A stretch of DNA of 64,000 nucleotides from Penium margaritaceum (GCA_023375785.1 SZWC01001544.1:145443-209442), one strand, 5' to 3'; counted from the stretch's first letter, positions 20,841-31,900 are shown. The notes: a model not told the origin generated them from the letters alone. A program made the numbers and translations.

Positions 20841-22165
20841 AGGTTGGAGCCGTCCAATGTTTGTGTCCCTGTTGTACCTGTGCGTCCAGCAACACTACGC
20901 GCGAGTCCGTCTTGGAAGTTTGCCTTAGAACCAAAAGTGTGGGCCCATATCTACATGGAGGTGCAAGAGGGGGTGGAGGCGGTGGAGGGCGAGGTGTGCA
21001 AGCTACTGAAGTCCTTGTACGGGTTAAAATAATTGCCCCGATGCTGGTACCGACAGATGGACAACTTCATGGCAGAACTCAGCTTCAAGCGCTATGAGGA
21101 AGATCATAGCGTGTACGTGCGACGTAATAAGAACCTCCATCAGATTATCGCACTCTATGTGGATTATCTAATGTTGTGCTCCTCAGACCTACCGAGCCTA
21201 CAACAACTAAAAGAGCAGGTGAGCAGCAGGTTCTAGATGTCGGACATGGGGGAGTTGGAGTTCTACCTCGAGGTGAGCATTACGCGGAACTGGAGGGTGT
21301 GCACGCTAGAGCTAGGGCTGGCCAAATACGTAGTCAAGGTACTGAAGCGGTACGATATGGAGGACTGCAGACCAATGTACAGTCCTGTCTCCACAACCTA
21401 TGAAATAAGTGTGGCAATGACACCGTAAACAAAGAAGAGCGGGAGGATATGGTGGGGGTGCCCTACCAATCGGCGGTAGGCAGCCTCATGTACGCCATGG
21501 TGGCGACTCGACTGGACCTGGCCTATGCGGTGGGCCAAGTGAGCAGGTACGTGGCCAATCCAGGGCCACTACACTGGCAAGCGGTCAAGCGCATCCTCCA
21601 CTACCTGCAGGCAATGCAGAATGCGCGCGTGAGATTTGACGGCAAGGGGCGGGCGGACCCCTTGGGTCTGGTCTGCTGCACGTATGCAGACTACGCTGGG
21701 GATGTTGACAAACGGAAGTCCACATCCGGGTACCTGTTCTTCCTCGCTGGTGCAGCGGTCTTGTGGTGGAGCAGGAAGCAGCACTGTGTCGCCACCTCCA
21801 TAGTGGAAGCAGAGTACATCGCGCTGGCCGAGGCGGTCAAGGAAGTGGTATGGCTCCGTAGGTTGCTGGGGGAGCTGGGCGTGCCGCAACAGGAGCCAAC
21901 GGTGGTGCAAGAGGACATCATCGGCTCCATCTCGTTGGCCAACAACCCGACGCAACATAGGAGGACGAAGCACATTGACGTGCGTTACCACTACGCACTG
22001 AACATGGTCGAGAAGGGACAGGTGGTGCTACAACACAGCATCACGCACAACATGCTTGGAGATTGCTTGACCAAAGCGCAACCCGCTGACCGGCACGTGA
22101 TGAGCGTTGCCGGACTTGGGATGACCAGCTACGATGGGCTGGAAAACGCAGCGAAAGATGAGTGA
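20841..22165 (+). pseudogene. Cop-4 copia reverse transcriptase and RNase H remnant
   Basis: RT starts partway through (IYMEVQEG, CKLLKSLYGLK), with TAA where the family has Gln in YGLKQ. Then come PRCWYRQMD, the catalytic box as YVDY near 21160 instead of YVDD, and, after a TAG, MSDMGELEFYL. The connection (GVPYQSAVGSLMYAM, VGQVSRYVANPGP) and RNase H (TYADYAGD, KSTSGYLF, VEAEYIAL, TKHIDVRYHY) follow in one clean 238-codon frame, 21449-22165. The last Asp of YVDD is Tyr, so RT is dead. It is close to Cop-2 in sequence. It is the 3' half of an element whose gag, protease and integrase are missing. Confidence 0.88.
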
Positions 22166-23330
22166 GAGCTAGCAGGAGCAGCAGGCATGGTAGGTGCAAG
22201 GGGGAGAAAGTTGAAAAATTGCCCCTCCGCATGCCCAAGTGCGGCACCGGTAGGAGCCGATGAGCCGCCAGAAAGTGGAAACTCCGCGACGGCGGATCTG
22301 GAGATCAAGGATTGCTCAGAAGTTGGAAGTTGTTTCGCCATAATCGGACAAGTATCGAGGGAGATATGGCCTTCCAAATTTGGGGTGTGCGCAGCGGCTC
22401 TGGGAGCCGGCTGCTACTCAAAATCCGGTGGATAATAGACCAGACCGAGTAACAAAAGCACCATCTGGAGATTTTTCTCCGGAAGGTCTGCCGAGGCGTC
22501 TCGTGGATAATCCACCGGATCCTGTTCTACAGTTTGTTACTGAGGGACTTGGCCAAAATCATGGCTCGACGTCCGAAACTCAGTAGTACGTTTTGTTACT
22601 CGGGGACTTCGTCAAAATTCTGACTGCAGGTCCACGGACAGGTTTCAAACCTCGTCACACCCCATCACTAAAAGCGATCCAAAAGTGGGGGAGGTATGCA
22701 GAAACAGTGTAGGGGACCCCTACACCACGTGCAATGGGATCTGCGCCTTGGGAAAGGTGCTTCGCATGTGAAGGAAGGCGCCACGCCGTGTGGCGGCATC
22801 AGGCTTCTATGGTGGATGAGACATGCGCTCCAGCAAGCATAACTTGGGCTACGCTTAGCTGAATCGCTCGCAGTTTGGTGCATTGGAAAGCTTATGACTA
22901 GCCCTATAAATGTTGTGATCATGTTTATGCTAAAAAACTAACGCAAAATGCCGTTATTCCATTCGCAAGAACTGACTGTCTCTAAAATCTTACTCACATA
23001 ACGTGAGGCGACCAGAAAGCTCACGCTCAGTCTCAGATTTGCCCAAAACAGAAGACGTGAGCCACTAGAGATGATCAGACAAACGTCGGGACTGCATCTC
23101 GCGGATTCTTCCTGACAATATGCACTCTATCACATAGGAATACTAGTGCAAGCATCGATGCCTGAACCGAAAACCATGATTCTTGTTCATTTCCCAAAGT
23201 ATACAAGTCTTGCGTGCATGAAGTTGGTCCAGTTTTCTGGTGGATTTTGTGAGTCATGCTACGTCAGATTGATCTTTGCAAAATTTAAAGTGCATGCGGT
23301 CGATGATGTGAGAACGGTTGCTTGAGTGTT
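22166..23330 (+). mobile_element. Probable Cop-4 3' end and LTR
   Basis: Thirty-odd bases after the RNase H stop there is a purine tract (AAGGGGGAGAAAG, 22199-22210) followed by TGAAAAATTGCC, the layout of polypurine tract and LTR start. Two diverged 60-bp units begin at 22532 and 22592 (both TTTGTTACT). A TATA-like CCTATAAATG lies near 22900. The right edge of the LTR is not identifiable without a second copy, and no protein is seen in this 1.1 kb. Confidence 0.5.
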
Positions 23331-24086
23331 GATGCAGCTATGCTGGTCTCTGAGTGGCATTGGATGGTCTTTAGATCAGACCGCAAGCTAAGAGTCGTGC
23401 ACACAAAAGCGAGGCGGCAAGGTAAAACTTCTTTCAACTGATGCTAACCCCAACAGCGGTGATGCACACCAATTAACTTGTCAGCCACATCAGAACCATT
23501 GGTCCCTTGGATTTTGTGGGAAGGAAGGACTCAAGAAGTGCTGATCAAATCTGGGGCTCCCTCAAGAGTTGAATGTTTCCTTTGGTGAGTACCGCTTCCT
23601 GCACGTGCACGTTCCAAAGCTCTTCCATTGCACCATTGAGTTGTTGGAGGAGATGGCTGTTGAGGCTCACAATTATGGACAGTTTTTTGTACATCTCTTC
23701 ATTGATATGAGCCTATTGTTTGGTGCCTCCCATTGCCTAGGTGGCATCCGGACGGGCAACGACAGAGGCAAAGGGTTTTTTTGGCCTGAGGGGTCCATCA
23801 TCAGATTGGCCATCAAAGTCGTCAGTGCTGCGCCATTTGTCACAAAAGTTAGCGTTGCTGCCTGGTTTGCTTGAAGAGCGTCATTGACAATGTGCTGACG
23901 ATCCTGCATCGCTCAAGTCTCTGCTGGTTACTACTCATCAGTGAGTGTCCTCAATCTGATCACAGTCATCATCGTAAGGTTTGCGAGATTCTAGGAGGTG
24001 GAGATGTGCCGAGGAATCAAGTAAGGTTTTGCCTTGGAGTGAATGCATTGGCTATCCCTCCAGCGTCATTTTGCTCCAATACCACG
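23331..24086 (-). pseudogene. Gyp-3 gag N-terminal remnant
   Basis: Nucleotide similarity to the Gyp-6 gag region 47755-48400 is visible on the minus strand (for example the blocks GGCCTTTAGATCA, GCGGTGA and CAGCCACATC in plus-strand view). It is followed by leader sequence and a primer-site-like GGTATTGGAG at the LTR border. Frames are broken. The rest of Gyp-3 pol is absent to the left. Confidence 0.6.
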
Positions 24087-24538
24087 TGTTACGCAAGGCA
24101 GAACATGGATAGTTCACAAGGATGATGTGTAGAGAAAAAGACGATTTGAGGAACTAGGAAAATTGGACCATTTGTACTAATCAAAAGGTGTACTTCAATG
24201 AGAACTGTTGGATATGTCGAGTACATAAATGCAATGAATTGAGAAGAAGAGTAAGGTACATCTTGGATCTTGGGTTCTTACGATGAGCGATGAGTGCGAG
24301 GCTGCGTCATGAGTGGTTTATTTGGTAAACTCCATCAAGAGATAGGGGGTCTTGAGAATTTCAAGGCACAATTAAATGAATGTCTAGCACCATTGAGAAG
24401 TTGATGTAAGAGCATAGAAACATCGATACGGTTCGTGACACTTCTGTCGGTCTATTGAGAGGATGGTCGAATGTGTCAATAACTTTGGGATTGGAACACT
24501 ACAGGTCAGGGCAGGTGGCAAAGATACACTGCTGCTCC
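24087..24538 (-). mobile_element. Gyp-3 5' LTR, first part
   Basis: It starts TGTTACGCAAGG at the same place relative to the primer site as Gyp-1 and Gyp-6 LTRs and keeps the order of blocks (gatagttcacaaggatga, then the cgatacggttcgtgac block, then ggtcagggcaggtgg). It stops at about 24538. The missing end of the LTR appears at about 29885-30011, after the LINE, so one LTR was probably split. Confidence 0.65.
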
Positions 24539-24839
24539 TTAGTGTTGACCCTTAAATCTGGTGGAGATTTCCTTCCACGCGCACACAAAACAGGGAATTG
24601 CTGACCAATGGTCTGATCTTTCATCGGACGAGGGTGACAGCGTGACTGTGGCCTAGCATGTCAATGTGGTAGCGAGGAAGGGGGCCTGCAGGTCAGTGTG
24701 ACAACAGGATACCGGGATAGCATTACAACAGGGCAGCAGGACAGCGACAAGTGCAATTGAGCAAGCGGCTGTTTGGGTGTTAAAATACTTAAAAGCATAG
24801 GTGTTGACTTGTCGGACTTAACCAGTTTACAATGAATTC
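24539..24839. other. Unassigned flank of LINE
   Basis: About 300 bases with no protein or LTR match that I can see. It contains loose repeats of an ACAGGRYA-type unit near 24700-24750. It lies between the broken LTR and the A-rich tail of the LINE. Confidence 0.4.
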
Positions 24840-24997
24840 ATTTTCCTTTCTTTTTCTTTTTCAAGAAGAATCTTTTATTGCACATGGCGGGGAGGGTGCC
24901 AATGTCCTGCGTGCCACCGCAAACAAGGTATGGTGCAGACCACATCCACAAAACAGCAAGAGCAGGGTTAACGGACAAGGCCCTGTGGCCAAGACCG

Positions 24998-25660
24998 CTA
25001 CACTCCAGCTTCCACCGGCTCCACGTAGAAGAGGCCAGAAAGAGCCACCAAGCCCTGGAGCCATGGAGGTGTTGGGCACTGCTGCAAGTCGTGCTGGAGC
25101 TCCACATTTGGCCGGCTGTGAGCGACGCACGTGCGGCGGATGACAGCGCACTGCCGGCGGATGCCCGCGAGGGAGAGGCGTTGGGGGAGGAAGGCCACCG
25201 ACCGGCTCGTCCAGCTCGCTAGGTCGTCTAGAGACGCCCCCTGATGCCCCTGCCGCAAGCAAAGCTGCGAGAGGCAGCGCAGAAATTCCCAAGCTGCCGG
25301 ACTCAGGCCACCAAGCGTCTCCCAGGCAAGTGGACGGAAGACCCATCCCGGCCGATGAACTAACACCGGGTGGTACTTTGTCCGCTTGGTCTCCTCTACA
25401 TGTTGGAGAGCTTGGCCCTCGGAAGTGGTAGTCGCCCCCTGAGCATCCACCGTCGTGACGTTGATGACACACATGGCGCCATGCTCCTGGTCCTTAAGGA
25501 TGAGGTCGGGCCGGAGGGTGGCGGCAGCCGTGGTGAGGAGGCTGCCCGGCTCGGCACGTGTCGGAAGGGTGTGCTCACGGCCGATGCAGGCCAACTCGTC
25601 TCGGATGGCGTGGTGGACCTCCGTGATGAAACAGGACCCACGCTGACGAGTCAGCTAGGC
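24998..25660 (-). pseudogene. LINE C-terminal nuclease-like domain
   Basis: One frame runs through HHAIRDELACIG, TRAEPGSLL, then RPDLIL and VINVTTV. The spacing H..(V/I)RD, EP, RPD, ten or so residues, V(I)DVT resembles the PD-(D/E)XK restriction-like endonuclease at the C-terminus of early-branching LINEs. Here it would have nicked target DNA to prime cDNA. The second acidic residue is Asn (INVT instead of the expected IDVT), a G-to-A change that should abolish cutting. The family is assigned from motif spacing only. The domain continues to about 24998 with HLR-type helical sequence and a Cys/His pair of unknown role. Confidence 0.6.
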
Positions 25661-28294
25661 AGGAGTGAGGTCGTTGACCCCACAGTGCTCGAGGTAGCCA
25701 AGGGGGAGACCAAGGCAGAGCTGCGTGTATAGGCGGAAGTCCGCCGAGGAGAGGTGGACGCGGTCGCAGGGGCCGGTCAGGGAGGCCTGAATCCAGAGGG
25801 CTGCGCCCCGAGAGCCGACAGCCCAACACCGGCGGACGAGCTGGCGCTGGCACTCTGAGTCGTGGAGAGGGTGCCTCTGCTGCTGCGGGGGACAAGTGAA
25901 GTGATGAACCGCCGCATCACTGACATCCTGAATCCAAGATGTGCGGAGGTTGTGGAAGAGGTCAGAGGTGAGCTGCTGGTAGATGTCATAGGGGGCTCCT
26001 AGCTGTAGCTCTGACAAGGTGGGCAAGCAAGCCTGCACTACAGGCGGAAGGAGGGCAACCACCGCGATCCAAAGAGGGCAGAGGAGGGATGGGGCAGAGG
26101 TAGCAGGGAGGAGAGGGCCAACAAGTGCCAAAAGATCCTGCAGCATACTCGCTGATGCTGCCACGTACGTCAGGGGAGCCCGAGAGCGTGCGCCAAACAA
26201 AGCGCAGCCACCGTTATGGAAGCGAAGCTGATTCTGACGCCTGGCTAGGGCCTGGAAGTCCCCCATCCGGGCCTGCTGCGAGGCTAGACTAAGCTCAAGG
26301 ATGCCCAGGACCACCGTCCATACTGCCTCATAAAACGGTCGAGGGTGTCGAGCCAAGACGGAGCTGGAGGGAGTGCCCTAATCCAAAAGTTGACCCTCGG
26401 GATGATGCAGAGTTGAAGCAATGTCATAGCTGCCTTTGCGTCCGGCAAGAGCGGCAACTTGGCCAGGCCTCGGGTCTGCTCCTGGAGCCAGTCCTGTTTC
26501 CAACGGACCTCAAATGTGGGGGTACCGATCGGACAGCCAAGGAGGACGGCCCCATCCAACGACACGCGGATGCCAATGAGAGAATGTGGAATGGCATCTT
26601 GAGAGGAGGCACTTCTGCTGCTGGACGCGAAGATCCTATCCAGGTGCTGCCACTACAATCACCTCGTAGCACTGCCCTAATAGAACAGGGGCTGCGACAA
26701 TCGTGCTGTCATCCTGGAAAGACCCCATGTAGCTGCCCACTGCCTCAGAAGAGAGGTACAAGGCCTGTGAGCCGGGCTCCAAGACGGGAAGCAACTCCAG
26801 GTCGAAGAGAACTGGGCCCATAGGATCATCCTGTCAGACGCAGCGTTGACTCTCTAGAACTGCAGGGGCGTACACACCAAAGAACAGGAGCTGAGTAGGA
26901 GCGAGGTAGAACTGGTGAAGGAATGGGATCCAAGAGCCAAGCCCGCGATCTCGGACGGCCTCAAAGACTGCCTCGCGCTCCACTTCATTGAAGGCATTTC
27001 TGATGTCCAGACGGAGCAGCCAATGGGATGGATGCGCCTGCACAACAGATCGGACGCCCCTGACCAGTAGGGCCGCTCCCTCCGAGACTCCGACCCCGAA
27101 CTGCAGAGGTCGCAAAGTTGCCGCAATCCTGTCCTTGTCCCGAGCCAAGAGCACCCGTGCCGCCAGGCGGAGTACAGCCTCTCCAATCGCGACCGGCCAC
27201 ACCCTGTCCTCCTCTGTGGCTCCCTTCAAAACAGGGATAAGGTGACTGCAACTGAGGAGGAGGGCCACCGCGGTAGGCAGATGGCCACTGAGAATGAAAA
27301 CCAGAATGTCCAATAGTGCCTGAAGTCCTATGGCTGTGTCCAGGAGAAAGTCACGGAGCATGTCTGTCGTAAGCCCCTCCAGACCCGCTGTTGATCCCCG
27401 AGGACCTTCCCTGAGTGCCTGGAGGAGCAGATCGGTAGTGAACTCCTTGCCGGGTGCCACGGGCGGCGGGACGTAGGACTGCACCCACTCTGGTGGCAAG
27501 AGGGTGGACAGTGGATGGCGCTCCTGCAAAGCCCGTAGCGTGTCCTGCGTGCCTGCTGCGGAGGGATGGGCCTTGAACACTTGCATGGCCCTGGCTGGGT
27601 TCCCTGCATGGACGAGGGTGACTACATGCTGGCGACGGGCTGCTGCCTTCACCTCCGCCTCTGCTGCTGAACGTCTGGTGAGGCGGCGTGGGGTGAGGGA
27701 AGCCCGGAGAGTTGGACGGGCCTCCATAGCTGCCTCCTCCGCAAGCCTGGCCCAATTGCCGCCCTCAAAACGACTACAGCGCTTGAGCAGGACGTCCGAG
27801 ATGGAATGCAAGCAGCGATGGCGGGAGCATTGGCTGTGGGTGCAAAGTGTGTGATACTGCCGAAGAGCAGAGGCGAATCTGTCCTCCTCAGCAAGCTCAG
27901 CATCCAAAATTGTCTTGTAGAGAAGTAGCTGAAAGTGGAGAAGTAAAAGCCAGCACTCACGCGTAGTGTCGAGAGATGACTGGGGTTGTACAGTCCAGCA
28001 ACAAAGGCGCTCGAAGATGGCGGCGACACAGCGGCGAGGCTCTCCGTACAGTCGCGGGTAGATAGCATGCGCTGAGACAAATGCAGATGGGGATGGCTCC
28101 TGTGGGACCGGAAGCAAACCCCCCAGGCGCTCCCAACAGAAACCACCCAACGAATTCCATGCCTCCTGATTGAGGAGGTCAGCAGGCGGTGGGTGAGCGG
28201 AGGAGGCTGCTAAGAATGCCAGGAGCCCTTGGGAAATGAGGAGGGAGGTATCCAGCAACACCAAAGGAGCCAGGGCACTGGCAGATGGTAACAA
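25655..28294 (-). pseudogene. LINE reverse transcriptase
   Basis: A 486-codon frame (26834-28294) holds the pre-RT helical region and RT blocks: HAGNPARAMQVF, GPRGSTAGLEGLTTDML, SHLIPVLKG, VWPVAIGEAVLRLAARVL, LQFGVGVSEGA and LLRLDIRNAFNEVER. A TGA then replaces the expected Arg of the (V)RQGDP block (read as CV-stop-QDDPMGPVLF), a CGA-to-TGA change. The active-site box follows as FQDDSTIVA in another frame, then GCPIGTPTFEV and the thumb. Frameshifts lie near 26640 and 26350. The RT would copy element RNA at a nicked target. The copy is defective. Confidence 0.85.
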
Positions 28295-28690
28295 CCCCTC
28301 GCAGACGTCCCTCCCAAAATTGGTGCGTGGCGTCCGCCACCTGGTTCGGTGCTCGCGGAAGCCAGTGGAAAGTGACGACGCCGACGGTCGCGGAAGACTT
28401 CACAGCGTCCCGACGGCGGAGACGCAGAGTGGGGTGGTTGACGCGCCACTGCCCACGCATCTGGCAGATGACCAACTTGGAGTTGCCCAGCACCACCAGC
28501 CGATGCACGTCGGTTCTCGAGACCGAGGTGCAGGGCCACGTGCTCTGCCTGGTTGTTGGTTACGGTGTCCGGAAGGTGCTCCTCGGTGGAAAGAAGAGGC
28601 ACGCCGTCGGGGGAGTAGAGGACTGCTCCAGCCCTTCCTCGGAGACTGCCAGCCAACTCCGCAGCTCTGTCGAAGAAGACCCAAAAAGGA
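28180..28690 (-). pseudogene. RNase H domain N-terminal to LINE RT
   Basis: The minus strand reads FWVFFDRAA (first Asp), GRAGAVLYSPDG, TVTNNQAEHVAL (Glu in NNQAE), and after a one-base slip near 28508 LVVLGNSKLVICQMRG (expected GDSKLV, so Asp is Asn), then WLPRAPNQVADAT (last Asp). This is the full type I RNase HI order D-E-D-D with one acid changed. The frame is shared upstream with the Pro-rich segment through one TGA at about 28705 (Arg CGA likely). It then passes to the RT frame near 28290. RNase H would remove RNA from the cDNA hybrid. The N-terminal position is unusual for a LINE. Confidence 0.8.
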
Positions 28691-29139
28691 CGGTCGGGAG
28701 GGGGCTGTCACCGGGCCTCGGGTGCACGAGCTGCCAACGCAGGAGTGGGAGGAGGAGCAGACTGGACAACGACGGTCAGCACGATGGTGCTGCTGGACGA
28801 GGCCACAACGCCACGCCGGCGATACGTGCGCAGAGGCTGCTGGGTAGCGGCGTGGCTGGAGGGGGCGGCTACTACACATCCCGAATACCGTCCCGAAGGC
28901 AAATGGCCAGGAAGTCGGGGCTGATCACCTGGCCCGGGTGCCCCCCCTGCTGCGGGCGGGGGGTTGAAGGGGAGGAAGGGGGAAGGAGGGGAGGGGTGGA
29001 GCGAGAATAGGGCCGGGGAGGCGGAGAAGTTTGCATGCTGGCGATGCCAGCTGAGGCGGCAAGACCTCCCACAGAGATGGGGGCCCGGCGACAGGTTGGA
29101 AGAGAAAGTGGAGTGCCGCAAAGGAGGACCGGCTCTCAT
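28691..29139 (-). pseudogene. LINE N-terminal Pro/Ser-rich segment
   Basis: The minus-strand frame 29139-28708 is rich in Pro, Ser and Ala, has no recognised fold, and runs in the same frame as the RNase H apart from one TGA. It may be the start of the LINE ORF or leader sequence read by chance. I cannot choose the start codon with confidence. Confidence 0.4.
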
Positions 29140-29468
29140 AGGACAGGGTCCTTCACAAACACCGGCGGCAAAGAGGAAGAGGAGAGGTCCCGGTCAAGAG
29201 ACAGAGTGATGGCGCAGAGTCGGAAATTCTGGGCCGGGTAGAGGAAGCGGCAGGAGAGGAGTTGGTGAAGGTGGCGCTTGTGCTCCGTTTTAGAGCTTTG
29301 GAGCCACGGCTGCGGCACCGGTGCCAATGCGGGAGGGGAAGCAGGAGGGAAGTTGCCTCCACAACCCCATGGAGTGGCGGTTGTCACAAAGGTACTGCTG
29401 CCAAAGGCGCTCCTGCTGCTGAAGCTACAGATGAAGCTGCTACTGCTGCCATCGCTGTTGCTGCTCAA

Positions 29469-29733
29469 GCTGCGGTGCCTGCTGTTGGTACTGTGATGGG
29501 GGTCCTGTTTTTCTCAATGTTGATAAAACTTTCAAACTTCTTGACAGAGTACCAAGGCATGAAGAACCATTTTTGCCAAAAATAGGCATAGTTTTAAAAG
29601 TTAGATAACCCGCTGGCTATTTTTGGCAAAAATGGTTCTTCAGGCCTTGGTACTCTGTCAAGAAGTTTGAAAGTTTTATCAACATTGAGAAGAACAGGAC
29701 CCCCATCACAGTACCAAAGGCAGGCGCCGCAAC
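29469..29733. repeat. Long inverted repeat, 117-bp arms, 31-base loop
   Basis: Arms 29469-29585 and 29617-29733 are reverse complements with about six mismatches. The inner ends are CCAAAAATAG / CTATTTTTGG. There is no transposase and no evident target duplication. It could be a foldback or MITE-like element, or the source of a long hairpin RNA. Confidence 0.9.
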
Positions 29734-29736
29734 TTT

Positions 29737-29787
29737 AAAAACCATGGCTATTTTTGGCAAAACCCAAAAATAGACATGGTTTTTAAA
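29737..29787. repeat. Second small hairpin next to the long one
   Basis: AAAAACCATGGCTATTTTTG pairs with CAAAAATAGACATGGTTTTT across a short loop. Its stem shares the CTATTTTTGGCAAAA core with the long inverted repeat, suggesting it is a partial copy of the same unit. Confidence 0.75.
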
Positions 29788-30011
29788 CAACCCCATAGAG
29801 GGGTTAAATCTATTTGGGTGGATCCTTGATTTTTATGTAAGTTAAAGAATTGTTAAATTTGGATGGGCGAAACAAACATTGCTATCTGAATCGGGGACCA
29901 GTAGGGTGTCCTCAGTAGATCAGCCTGAAAATCCTTAGCTCAATAAACAATGGGCAACGAATGTAAGGAACTAATGGATTTTAGGAACCCGTGTATGTCT
30001 AGGACGTAACA
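29788..30011 (-). mobile_element. Gyp-3 5' LTR, end part, with unassigned start
   Basis: From about 29885 the sequence resembles the last 120 bases of the Gyp LTRs (gaaaatcc block, then a GGGC.A.GAATGTAA-like block, then CCCGTGTATGTCT) and ends GACGTAACA at 30011. It complements the LTR part lost at 24538. Positions 29788-29884 are unassigned. Confidence 0.55.
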
Positions 30012-30436
30012 TTGGACTCGTTGAGCGATATGTTGACATAGATGCATCAGCAAGAAACACAATGTTGCATACATTGAGTCTAGAGCGCTCGAGTCTAGCA
30101 ATGTGCACGGCGATAACAATGAGAAACCCCATCAAGACATTGGGTGGTTTCAAGAAAATGAAGGTGCGGCTTCGTAAAATTCGAGCACCATCAAGAATTC
30201 AACGAAACATTGTTAAAACATTGATACGGTTTATGACCCATCTTTCACTAGTTTAGGAAGTGGTCAACTGTGCTCGAACCATTGGGACTGGAAGAACCGA
30301 GGTCGGGGCACGTAGAAAAACACCCTCAGTTGAATTAGTGTAAAAATCCCGAGACCAACACGCAGTGGGCCGTGAATGTAATGTTAAGAATTTCCTTTCG
30401 CAGATTTTTGGGACTCATGTATGCTTGGGGCGTAAT
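30012..30436 (-). mobile_element. Gyp-4 3' LTR, outer end missing
   Basis: It follows the preceding LTR end without spacer. It keeps the cattgatacggt and GGGACTCATGTATG blocks and ends at GGCGTAATG, followed by CTTTCCCCCTTTTTAG, the minus-strand polypurine tract. The arrangement copies that at 5812/5813. Confidence 0.6.
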
Positions 30437-31900
30437 GCTTTCCCCCTTTTTAGCCACGACACGTTAGTAGACATAAGCGGGTGACACCTATCGTAGTCCA
30501 TGATTAGATATTAGCACCTTGGAGGTTTCTATTGGACTCCCAACTATTGTGCGTGGCGCCATGCACAATACCACTTGAAAAGATACTCAGTCGTTTAACC
30601 ATGACATCGATGCCTGAGGATGACCTTGACAACGTACTCTGTGTCCTTGTCCGCTTAGACTCAAGGTGGAGGAGCAACATCCCTGCCAGGGAATCTCTCA
30701 TTGTAGTGCTGGTAGTGCTTGAGTTTGCTAACGTAGAAGACCGGATGAATTACTATGGTATCACGTAGCTAAATCAAAGCGACGACTGAGGCCTGCATCC
30801 CCTTGATCTCAAACAATCCCAACGATAAAGTTTTGAGTTTTACTGAACTGTTCCACGTAGCTTGATGTTTTCTGAGCTGAGTAGGGCGTGATACTCAGCA
30901 CTAAACATGTTATTACTACAATTTCCACTACTAGCTTCATCGCCACTTGCATCCTTTGTAAGGGTCTGGCACGTGTCCTATGAGATGTTGAAGAACTTGT
31001 GGCAATGGATGTCAAACATGATAACTTTGCTTTGGCTACATAGTCTTGCCAGTGTGGCAAGAAGTTTGCCATGTACAACTTTAAATGGGAATGAACCTGT
31101 TGCAGTGGAAGTCACGAATTATATGGGCGCTCGGCGGTCGGTAGTTTTTTCACCCAAAACGTTTCATGGAGTTTGCATAAAGTATAGAGAACTTGTTTGA
31201 GCATTTGATTGGTCCGCTTGGTTTGTCTATCAGTTTGAGGATGGCATGTTGTCCATTACTGGATCTAACATTTGTATTGCGCTATCAGTTCCTGACAAAA
31301 ATGGCTTGTAAAACGGTTGTCTCTGTCATTGATGATGGTACGTGCAACCCCATGCAACCGTATGATTTGATTTTGAAGTACACATGCTTTTCATTCACCG
31401 ATGATAGTGGTCGTTGTCGGAATGAAGTGTGAAATTATGGAAAACCTTTCCACCACCATGAGGATGGTGTCATATCCCTTCGGAATGGCAGGCAGTATCG
31501 CCACGAAGTGGAAGCTAATGTCGACCCACGACCTCGTTGGAACAAGGGGAGCGTGGAGCAGTCCTGGTCACCTGGTGCAAAGAGATTTGTGTTGCTGATA
31601 GTCTTCACACAGTTTGTAAGATACAGCCACATCGGTCTGCATGCAGTCGCACCAGTAGAACTTTGTCAGCATTTTTAGCATCTTTTCCTTGTCGATTTGT
31701 CCACCCGGACTGGTATCATGGGAGTCCTCCAATAGCATTCTTCCTAGCTCCTCTTTGGTGGTACAACAACATGGCAAGGAAATTGCCGTCCCAGTAGGGA
31801 TCGTCGAACCAAAACCTGGTTTTGTTGTACCCACCAAATCCCTCGTAACTCTTTACGAACAACCTCACAAGGCACGTGTCTCATTCAATGAGTAACGTTA
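30437..31900 (-). pseudogene. Gyp-4 integrase and chromodomain remnant
   Basis: The chromodomain region is at about 30480-30700 (HNSWESN block readable). The integrase zinc-binding part is well kept at 31568-31837: LLEDSHD then the KFYWCD and CEDYQQHK blocks, with His and Cys positions partly preserved. Core integrase between them is heavily mutated. It lies on the same strand and in the same order as Gyp-2 and Gyp-6. Confidence 0.7.

Larger units (their letters stand above)
24840..29270 (-). mobile_element. Non-LTR retrotransposon (LINE): Pro-rich, RNase H, RT, nuclease-like
   Basis: There are no LTRs. On the minus strand the element ends in an A-rich tail (AAAAAGAAAAAGAAAGGAAA, 24841-24860), preceded by AATAAA at 24874-24879. 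Domains in order on the minus strand are: a proline/serine-rich start (to about 29139), RNase H (28690-28180), a helical segment, RT (about 27600-26600), a C-terminal thumb region, and a restriction-enzyme-like nuclease candidate (about 25600-25450). GC content is high and unlike the flanking gypsy DNA. The 5' end is not sharply defined and may reach the hairpin at 29469. Confidence 0.8.

Noticed and set aside
25370-28847. Plus-strand ORFs of up to about 240 codons opposite the LINE
   Set aside because: They are shadows of a GC-rich minus-strand coding sequence that has clear RT and RNase H motifs.
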